This document shows positions 1 through 6,100 of a DNA stretch of 9,426 bases, in pieces. Below the pieces are notes generated by a model, which saw nothing but the letters and a program-made list of their open reading frames with translations, was not told where the DNA came from and searched no databases. Origin of the DNA: Chloroflexota bacterium (GTDB lineage: Bacteria; Chloroflexota; UBA6077; CF-72); the NCBI GenBank assembly GCA_019247135.1, contig JAFAPL010000620.1:1-9426 (forward strand). Reading direction: 5' to 3'. Position 1 is the first letter of the stretch, and every line of letters starts with the position of its first letter. Both the position numbers and the translations under genes were made by a program.

Positions 1-2035
1 GCTCGCCGCCGGAAAGCGTCGTGAGCTGCTGCCCGAGCGTGATGTACCCGAGCCCGACGTCGGCCATCCGTTCGAGGATCTTCAAAGCGGCGGGCGTCCT
101 CGCCGCGCCGGTACCAAAGAACGCCAGCGCCTCAGTGACCGACATCGCGAGCACCTCGCTGATGTTCCGTCCGCCGAGCCTGTACTCCAGCACGCTGGCC
201 TGGAAACGCTTGCCTTCACACTCCTCGCATACCGTTTCCACAGTGGCCATGACGCCCAGGTCCGTGTAGATGACCCCGTTGCCGGAGCAGTTCGGGCAGG
301 CGCCGGCGGAGTTCGCGCTGAACAGATCCGGCTTGACGCCGTTGGCCCTGGCAAAAGCGGTCCGGATCGGGTCGAGTAGCCCGGTGTAGGTCGCGGGATT
401 GCTGCGTCGGGACCCGCGGATCGGCGTCTGGTCGATCGACACTACGCCTGCCCGCTTCGGCATTGACCCGTGGATCAGCGAGCTCTTGCCTGACCCCGCG
501 ACTCCGGTCACTACGCAGAGCACGCCCAATGGGATATCGACGCTCACGTTGCGCAGGTTGTGCTGGTTCGCGTTGCGGATTTCGAGGTGGCCGGTGGGCT
601 TGCGCGTGTCGGACTTGAGCGCGGCCCGGTAGCCGAGATGGCGTCCAGTGAGCGTGTCACTGGCGCGCAAGCTGTCCACGGTGCCCTCGAAGCACACCGC
701 GCCACCGGCCGCGCCCGCGCCGGGTCCGAGGTCGACCACGTGGTCCGCGATCGCGATCGTGTCCGGCTCGTGCTCGATGACCAGCACGCTGTTGCCCTTG
801 TCTCGCAGCCGCAGCAAGAGGTCATTCATCCGCTGGATGTCGTGCGGGTGCAGGCCAATCGTCGGCTCGTCGAACACGTACGTGACGTCCGTGAGTGAAG
901 AGCCGAGGTGACGGATCATCTTGATGCGCTGGGCCTCTCCGCCCGACAGCGTGCCCGACGGCCGGTCCAGTGAGAGGTACCCAAGCCCGATCTCCGCGAA
1001 CGAGTCGAGCGTCTGATGCAGGGCCGCGAGCAGAGGCGCGACTGATGGCTCGTTGATGCTATGCAGCCAGTCGGCGAGGTCGCTGACCTGCATCGCGCAC
1101 GCGTCGGCGATGTTGATCCCGCGAATGCGTGAGGAGCGCGCCGCCTCGCTGAGGCGGGTGCCGCCGCAGTCGGGACAGGCGGTGAAGGTCGCGGCGCGCT
1201 CGACGAACGCCCGGATATGGGGCTGTAGTGACTCAGGGTCCTTGGAAAGCATCGATTTCTGGATCTTCGGGATCAGCCCTTCGTAAGTGAGGTTGACACC
1301 GTTGACCTTGACTTTCGTCGGCTCCTTGTAGAGAAAGTCGTGAAGCTCTTTCTTGCCGAAGTCGCGTATGGGCTTGTTCGGATCGAGAAAACCTGACTCG
1401 ATGAAGATGCCCGTGGTCCACCAGCTGTCCACCTTGTAACCGGGGATGGTGATCGCGCCCTCGGCGAGGGACCTGGACTCGTCGAAGAGCTCGGCCAGGT
1501 CGATATCAGAGACCGAGCCACGGCCTTCACAGCGCGGGCACATGCCACCAGTTCGGGTGAAGGTCACCCGCGTGGCTTTGCTGTTGCCGCGTTCCACGGT
1601 CATCGCACCGCTCGCCCGGACCGAGGGGACGTTGAACGAGAACGCCTGGGGCGAACCGACGTGCGGCTGCCCAAGTCGGCTGAACAGGATGCGAAGCATC
1701 GCATTGGCGTCGGTGGCCGTGCCAACCGTGGAGCGCGCGTCGGCGCCCAGCCGCTGCTGGTCGACGATGATGGCCGTCGTCAGCCCTTCCAGCACGTCGA
1801 CGTCGGGGCGCGCAAGCGTCGGCATGAAGCCCTGAACGAAGGCGCTGTACGTCTCGTTGATCAGTCGCTGCGACTCCGCCGCGATCGTGCTGAACACGAG
1901 GGAGCTCTTGCCCGAGCCGGACACGCCAGTGAACACCGTCAGCCGGCGCTTTGGAATTTCGACGCTGATGTCCTTGAGGTTGTTCTCGCGGGCGCCGTGT
2001 ACCCGGATCAGATCGTGCGAGTCGGCAGCGTGCAC
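1..2035 (-). CDS. uvrA: UvrA-like ABC ATPase lacking the UvrB-binding domain (C-terminus cut by window edge)
   Basis: Excinuclease subunit A family: a tandem ABC ATPase that binds distorted or drug-modified DNA. The frame is open without a stop from the GTG at 2035 to the left edge (678 codons visible). Walker A motifs GVSGSGKS (residues 37-44) and GVAGSGKS (511-518); ABC signature LSGGE at 363-367 and again at 674-678, exactly at the edge; Walker B DEP at 389-391. Zinc-finger cysteines: C166/C169, C287/C290, C580/C583, C603/C606. The sequence passes from LGQPHVGS (121-128) straight to FSFN (132-135), so the UvrB-interaction domain and the first CxxC pair of the first zinc module of E. coli UvrA are absent. 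This is the short UvrA class (about 750 aa) that includes drug-resistance proteins such as DrrC; roughly 80 residues should lie outside. The start is uncertain: no ATG exists upstream in frame before the VOC gene, and GTG at 2035 (10 bp after the VOC stop) is the best choice. Role in drug resistance is inferred; it may instead be an accessory repair paralogue. Confidence 0.93.
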   Translation of the reverse strand, partial: MHAADSHDLIRVHGARENNLKDISVEIPKRRLTVFTGVSGSGKSSLVFSTIAAESQRLINETYSAFVQGFMPTLARPDVDVLEGLTTAIIVDQQRLGADARSTVGTATDANAMLRILFSRLGQPHVGSPQAFSFNVPSVRASGAMTVERGNSKATRVTFTRTGGMCPRCEGRGSVSDIDLAELFDESRSLAEGAITIPGYKVDSWWTTGIFIESGFLDPNKPIRDFGKKELHDFLYKEPTKVKVNGVNLTYEGLIPKIQKSMLSKDPESLQPHIRAFVERAATFTACPDCGGTRLSEAARSSRIRGINIADACAMQVSDLADWLHSINEPSVAPLLAALHQTLDSFAEIGLGYLSLDRPSGTLSGGEAQRIKMIRHLGSSLTDVTYVFDEPTIGLHPHDIQRMNDLLLRLRDKGNSVLVIEHEPDTIAIADHVVDLGPGAGAAGGAVCFEGTVDSLRASDTLTGRHLGYRAALKSDTRKPTGHLEIRNANQHNLRNVSVDIPLGVLCVVTGVAGSGKSSLIHGSMPKRAGVVSIDQTPIRGSRRSNPATYTGLLDPIRTAFARANGVKPDLFSANSAGACPNCSGNGVIYTDLGVMATVETVCEECEGKRFQASVLEYRLGGRNISEVLAMSVTEALAFFGTGAARTPAALKILERMADVGLGYITLGQQLTTLSGGE

Positions 2036-2045
2036 CAGAGTCTCG

Positions 2046-2441
2046 TTATCCGCCCCAGGTGAGCTGGGTGATCTGAACCCTGTTGCCGCAGGTGTCGTTG
2101 AGCATGGCGATCTTCGAGCCTGTCGTATCGGTCGGCGGCATCGTGAATTCGGCGCCGCGCGCCCTGGCCTGTTCGTAGTCTGCCTGCACGTCGCCAGTGA
2201 AGAACATCACCGCCGGCTGGCCCTGCTCGAATAGTGCTTGCTGATAGGTTTTACCCGCGGGGTTGTCGTTGAGCGCCAGCTGCAGCTCTGTGCCATCCGG
2301 CTCCTCGGGTGAGGCTACGGTCAGCCAGCGATACGAGCCTTGTGTAAAGTCGTTTTTCTTCACGAAGCCAAGGACGTCGGTATAGAAGCGCAATGCTCTT
2401 TCCTGATCGTTGACATAGACGGTGGTCAGCTTGATCTTCAT
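2046..2441 (-). CDS. VOC-family (glyoxalase/bleomycin-resistance fold) protein
   Basis: A 131-residue single-unit VOC protein. The N-terminal strand and helix (VYVNDQERALRFYTDVLGF, residues 8-26) and the C-terminal D-x2-GN-x-V-Q strand (116-123) are typical of the fold, with a second beta-alpha-beta module from about residue 73 (QPAVMFFTGDV). The family includes glyoxalases, extradiol dioxygenases and drug-binding proteins, usually acting as dimers in the cytoplasm. Usual metal ligands look weak here: the first strand has no His and the final GN-x-x position has Gln123 where Glu is common, although Glu52 is present in the ELQL strand. It may therefore bind a ligand rather than catalyse a metal-dependent reaction. 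The ATG at 2441 is chosen because AAGGAG precedes it by 7 nt; the open frame continues upstream to 2609 but has no family similarity there. The uvrA-like gene follows in the same direction after about 10 bp, suggesting one operon. Substrate unknown. Confidence 0.9.
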   Translation of the reverse strand: MKIKLTTVYVNDQERALRFYTDVLGFVKKNDFTQGSYRWLTVASPEEPDGTELQLALNDNPAGKTYQQALFEQGQPAVMFFTGDVQADYEQARARGAEFTMPPTDTTGSKIAMLNDTCGNRVQITQLTWGG

Positions 2442-2448
2442 TGCAAAT

Positions 2449-2454
2449 CTCCTT
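2449..2454 (-). promoter_or_regulatory. Shine-Dalgarno site of the VOC gene
   Basis: On the minus strand AAGGAG ends 7 nt before the ATG at 2441. It is the strongest ribosome binding site in the window and decides between this start and the longer frame that opens at 2609. Confidence 0.8.
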
Positions 2455-2576
2455 TGTGCCACGCGAGCTGTGTCGATCGCGTCAACACTATGACGAAACA
2501 GCCCAGGCGAAGGTGACCGTCCAGGCGTAGCGCTTGCCGTGCCGGCGCAGAACCGAACGTGACTTGTTTGTGCCGA

Positions 2577-2594
2577 GTATGCTGGTGTGCATAC
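2577..2594. promoter_or_regulatory. Perfect inverted repeat, candidate operator
   Basis: GTATGC, a 6-nt spacer (TGGTGT) and GCATAC form an exact dyad in the 240-bp gap between the divergent VOC/uvrA-like genes and the 82-residue gene. It could be a dimeric repressor site for either side. No repressor gene is present in the window and no good sigma-70 promoter could be placed around it, so the function is a guess. Confidence 0.3.
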
Positions 2595-2681
2595 CATCAG
2601 AATGAACACGAGATCAACGTGCTCTCAACACTGCGCACGTAGTCTGATGCCAAATTTCCGATCAATGGAGATCGGCCCTGT

Positions 2682-2930
2682 ATGGCTCGACAAATCAGTT
2701 GGAACGGAACAGCGGACGAAGCGATGTCGCTTCTGCATGCAGTGCGCGCGCACTGTCAGTGTCCCGTAGAGGGGGGACGTACGGTAGCCACGTGTAGCGG
2801 GCATGCCATGCTGGCGCGCGATCAGCGCGCGATCGATGGCCTGGTGTTCATGCGGCGCATGGCGGCGCGGCTGTTGGCCGAGGAGTTTGATCTGGCGCCG
2901 AGCGTAGCGAGCGTCGGTATTCCCGCCTGA
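2682..2930 (+). CDS. Small protein of unknown function with a C-x-C...C-x2-H cluster
   Basis: 82 residues; I do not recognise a named family. Residues 1-24 begin with a short helical stretch (ADEAMSLLHAVRAH), followed by C25-x-C27, a GGRT turn, and C38-x2-H41, then a long predicted helix (about 42-69: MLARDQRAIDGLVFMRRMAARL) rich in Arg, Ala and Leu. The Cys/His spacing would suit a small zinc knuckle. There is no signal peptide or membrane segment. The ATG at 2682 follows GGAG by 11 nt, an acceptable though loose ribosome binding site. The composition changes sensibly from helix to a Pro/Val tail and ends at TGA, 7 bp before the stop of the convergent pyrB-like gene. The gene looks real because of its ordered Cys/His arrangement and amphipathic helix, but it is supported by no homology that I can verify. 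Confidence 0.6.
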   Translation: MARQISWNGTADEAMSLLHAVRAHCQCPVEGGRTVATCSGHAMLARDQRAIDGLVFMRRMAARLLAEEFDLAPSVASVGIPA

Positions 2931-2937
2931 GGACGGG

Positions 2938-3882
2938 TCAGTCGCCCGCGAGCAGACAGAGCAGCGCCATCCGCACGTACAGGCCGTTGCCGGCTTGTGT
3001 GAAGCACACGACTCGAGGGTCGTCGTCTACCTCGGGCGGCAATTCAGGTCCGCGCGGCAGCGGGTGCATGACGCGCCCGTCGCGCGGCAACATCGACAAG
3101 ACCTCGCGGTCCACGGTGTACGAGCCGGCTGAGGCTTCGAAGCGACGGGCGTGCTCCAGGCGCGGCGTCTGCGCGCGTGTGACGTACACCACGTCCACCT
3201 CGCTCGCGACGCTGCGCAGGTCGCGAGCCTGTTCGACCTGCGCGCCGCTGCCGATCAGGTGCTCACGCACCTCCGCGCGCATGTCCAGCAACTGTGGACT
3301 GACCAGGTAGAACCGCATCTCGCGATACTGCGAGAGCAAGTACGCGAGGGAGTTCGTCGAGCGCTCGTACGAGAGGTCGCCCACCAGCGCGATGCGCAGC
3401 CCGTCGATGCGCCCGAACTCGCGCCACAACGTATACGCATCCAGCAGAGCCTGGGTCGGGTGCTGGCCGTGTCCGTCGCCAGCGTTTATGACCGGGACGT
3501 GCGAGACGGCCGCGGCGCGACTCGCGCCACCTTCTTCGTGGTAGCGCAGCAGCAGAAAGTCGTACGGGTACTGGTTGAGCACGCGGATGCGATCCTCGAG
3601 ACGCTCGTCCTCGGGCCGATGCTCGAAGGCGTCCATACCCGTCACGCTCGCGCCGAGCAGCGAAGCCGCCATCTCGAATGACACTCGGGTGCGCGTGCTT
3701 GGTTCGTACAGCAGATAGAACAGGCGCTTGCCGTGCAACGCTTGACTCAGGCTCGCAGGCCGTGCCTGGAGGTCGGCGGCGCGCGGAAAGAGCACCTCAT
3801 CGAGCCATTCACGTGTGAACTGACGTGCGTCGACCACGTGGCGGAAAGGCATCAACTGCGACGGCGTCGGCGGGTCGGCCAT
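2938..3882 (-). CDS. pyrB: Aspartate carbamoyltransferase family protein with altered 80s loop
   Basis: ATCase joins carbamoyl phosphate and aspartate to give N-carbamoyl-aspartate, the committed step of pyrimidine synthesis; the catalytic chain is a cytoplasmic trimer. The 314-residue product is of usual catalytic-chain length and collinear with it. Seen: carbamoyl-phosphate loop STRT (62-65), Arg113 (E. coli Arg105), HPTQ (141-144), Arg174 in the ERST loop (E. coli Arg167), TRAQ with Arg236 and Gln238 (Arg229/Gln231), and HPLPR (273-277). The exception is the 80s loop: where the family has S-x-x-K-GE, this protein reads FEHRPEDER (86-94), so the equivalents of Ser80 and Lys84 are gone. Two starts are possible: ATG at 3882 (used; gives MADPPTPSQL) or ATG at 3852 (MPFRHVV, 304 aa); neither has a clear ribosome binding site. 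It stands alone, divergent from kimA, with no other pyr gene nearby. It may be a genuine PyrB of a divergent branch or a paralogue with another acceptor. Confidence 0.88.
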   Translation of the reverse strand: MADPPTPSQLMPFRHVVDARQFTREWLDEVLFPRAADLQARPASLSQALHGKRLFYLLYEPSTRTRVSFEMAASLLGASVTGMDAFEHRPEDERLEDRIRVLNQYPYDFLLLRYHEEGGASRAAAVSHVPVINAGDGHGQHPTQALLDAYTLWREFGRIDGLRIALVGDLSYERSTNSLAYLLSQYREMRFYLVSPQLLDMRAEVREHLIGSGAQVEQARDLRSVASEVDVVYVTRAQTPRLEHARRFEASAGSYTVDREVLSMLPRDGRVMHPLPRGPELPPEVDDDPRVVCFTQAGNGLYVRMALLCLLAGD

Positions 3883-3982
3883 ATGGCGGAAGGGTAACCG
3901 GCCGCTAACCGACCGAACTGATGCAACTGAGGCGAAGTTGCGGAACCCGAACTTGTTAAGATCGTTTGGGGGCCGACTGAAG

Positions 3983-6100
3983 ATGGACCGAACGCCGCCG
4001 CAACCTGAGAATGAACGCCGCTCTGGGCGGCCCGGGCCAATCGACCGGCGGCGGATCGAGCAACTTCGCGGCGTCCGCCCAGGCGATGCGGTCGTCCGCG
4101 TCACACGTCCCAAGTACCAGGGCTTCGCACGCCGCGGCGCAGGCCATCTCGAGGCAAGCCTCACGCTGGAAGAGCCGCGCAGCCTGTGGGGACGCATCTG
4201 GCGCGTTCTGGTTGGCGCGCCAATTCACAGCGAGCTCGAAATCAACGAACGCCTGCCCAAAAAGAAAGCCCTCGCAGTCTTCTCGTCGGACGCGCTCTCG
4301 TCGGTAGCCTATGCACCGCAGGCCACGCTGCTGGTTCTGCTGGCCGCCGGCACGGCGGCGCTCACCTGGTCATTGCCGATCTCGATCGCGATCGTGCTCC
4401 TCCTCGCAACCGTCGTCTTCAGCTATCGCCAGACGATTTACGCGTATCCATCGGGCGGCGGCTCCTACATCGTCGCCCACGCCAATCTCGGCGAGGTGCC
4501 GGGCCTCATCGCCGCGTCGGCATTGAGCGTCGGCTACATCCTCACCGTGTCGGTGTCCATTGCGTCCGCCGTGGATCAGCTCGTGTCCGCGGTTCCGAGT
4601 CTCACCTCGCTGCGTGTCGAGCTCGGCGTGGCCGCGGTCGCCCTGGTCAGCTTGGCCAATCTGCGGGGTATTCGAGAGTCGGGCAGCATCTTCGCGCTTC
4701 CGACCTACGTGTTCCTGGTCGCGATGTACAGCGTGGTGGGCCTGGGCCTGTATTTTCTCTGGACGGGCCAGCTGCAGGTCCCGCCTCCAACGGACGTTCC
4801 GCCACCGACAGAGGCACTCTCGTTGTTTCTCATTCTCCGCGCATTCGCGGTCGGTTCGGCCGTTATGACGGGCACCGAAGCCATTTCGAACGGCATCCCC
4901 GCGTTCAAACCCCCAGAGTCCAGAAACGCGGCACGCACGATCGTGATCATGGCGACGATCCTGGGCTCGATGTTCCTGGGCTTGTCGATCCTCATCGTCG
5001 GAGCCGGCCTGATCCCCACCGAATCAGAGACAGTCATCTCGCTGCTGTCGCACGCGGTGTTCGGAAATGGGCCCTTCTACTACCTGGTCCAGGCGTCGGC
5101 GGTCCTGATCCTCGTGCTGGCGGCCAATACCGCGTACGCCGATTTTCCGCGACTGGCGTCACTGCTCGCGCGAGATAAATACGCTCCGACGCAGCTGGCG
5201 TTCCGCGGCGAGCGCCTCGCGTTCTCCAACGGCATCGTCATGCTGGGTCTGTTGAGCGCGCTCTTGATCATCGTGTTCGGTGGATCAACGGCAGCGCTGC
5301 TGCCGCTGTACGCAGTCGGGGTCTTCACCGCGTTCACCATGTCTCAGGCAGGCATGGTCAAGCACTGGTGGGAGCTGCGCGGGCGGCACTGGCAGTTGAA
5401 GGCAGCGGTCAACGGGATCGGGGCCGTGGCGACCGGGCTGGTGGCGGTGGTAGCCGCCACGACCAATTTCATGGACCCCACGCTGCCGATCATCCCTGGC
5501 TTGCCCATCGGTTGGGGCGCATGGCTCGTGCTGGTGATCGTTCCGGTGTTCATCTGGATCTTCCGGACCATCAAGCGTCACTACGTCGAGGCCGAGCGGC
5601 ATACCGCGCTCCCGGCACAGCCGGATGCCACGCTAGCGCGGCCACCGCGCAACGTCGTCGTGGTACCGATCGCCCGCATGAACCGGCCGGCGATCCAGGC
5701 TCTGCGCTACGCGCAGGCGTTGTCGCCCGATGTCACTGCCGTGCACGTCACGACGGATGCGAACGAGGCGGCCGCCATGGAGGCGGCGTGGGCGACGTGG
5801 GGCAACGGCGTGCCGCTTACTATCGTCGAGTCACCGTATCGCAGCCTTACGCGACCGCTGCTGCAATATCTGGCCGAGCTCAAGCGCCACGAGGACGCGG
5901 AGGTTGTCACGGTGGTCTTGCCGGAGTTCGTACCGGACTCCTGGTGGCAGCACCTGTTGCACGGCCAATCGGCGCAGTTTTTGAAGTTGTCGTTGTTGTT
6001 CACGCCTGGTTTCGTGGTGACCAGCGTGCCCGTGCATCCGGAGCCGAACGGCACCGGCGCATCCCTGGCGGAAGCGTCAGCCAACGGCCGGCGAAGCTAG
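3983..6100 (+). CDS. kimA: KimA-family potassium importer (APC superfamily) with C-terminal USP-like domain
   Basis: Proton-coupled K+ uptake protein of the KimA (formerly YdaO) family, a membrane homodimer; in B. subtilis its cytosolic domain binds c-di-AMP, which inhibits it. The 705-residue product follows B. subtilis KimA throughout: SSDALSSVAY (101-110), SYRQ-x-IYAYP-x-GGG-x-YIV, NLGE-x-PGLIA, TG-x-EAISN and LYAVGVF. About twelve hydrophobic membrane segments span roughly residues 110-525, and the soluble USP-like domain begins with NVVVVPIA (557 on). Likely substrate residues kept: Asp103 (B. subtilis Asp36), Tyr110 (Tyr43), Tyr185 (Tyr118), Thr188, Ser192, Thr296 and Tyr443. B. subtilis Asp117 is replaced by Gly184. 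About 67 residues precede the normal N-terminus, rich in Arg and Pro. ATG 3983 is used, with GGGGG 10 nt upstream; an in-frame TTG at 3938 would add 15 residues. Divergent from pyrB by 100 bp. Confidence 0.92.
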   Translation: MDRTPPQPENERRSGRPGPIDRRRIEQLRGVRPGDAVVRVTRPKYQGFARRGAGHLEASLTLEEPRSLWGRIWRVLVGAPIHSELEINERLPKKKALAVFSSDALSSVAYAPQATLLVLLAAGTAALTWSLPISIAIVLLLATVVFSYRQTIYAYPSGGGSYIVAHANLGEVPGLIAASALSVGYILTVSVSIASAVDQLVSAVPSLTSLRVELGVAAVALVSLANLRGIRESGSIFALPTYVFLVAMYSVVGLGLYFLWTGQLQVPPPTDVPPPTEALSLFLILRAFAVGSAVMTGTEAISNGIPAFKPPESRNAARTIVIMATILGSMFLGLSILIVGAGLIPTESETVISLLSHAVFGNGPFYYLVQASAVLILVLAANTAYADFPRLASLLARDKYAPTQLAFRGERLAFSNGIVMLGLLSALLIIVFGGSTAALLPLYAVGVFTAFTMSQAGMVKHWWELRGRHWQLKAAVNGIGAVATGLVAVVAATTNFMDPTLPIIPGLPIGWGAWLVLVIVPVFIWIFRTIKRHYVEAERHTALPAQPDATLARPPRNVVVVPIARMNRPAIQALRYAQALSPDVTAVHVTTDANEAAAMEAAWATWGNGVPLTIVESPYRSLTRPLLQYLAELKRHEDAEVVTVVLPEFVPDSWWQHLLHGQSAQFLKLSLLFTPGFVVTSVPVHPEPNGTGASLAEASANGRRS

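Noticed and set aside
2457..2485. TTGACG at 2485-2480 (minus) as the -35 box of the VOC promoter
   Set aside because: At 17 bp spacing the -10 place holds GTGGCA, which is not a convincing match.
2442..2609. Upstream extension of the VOC frame to an ATG at 2609
   Set aside because: The extra 56 residues do not resemble the VOC family, and the internal ATG at 2441 has an excellent AAGGAG 7 nt upstream.
3883..4197. Minus-strand extension of the pyrB frame to an ATG at 4197
   Set aside because: The extra 105 residues lie within the coding region of kimA on the other strand, are Arg/Pro/Ser-rich and do not match ATCase.
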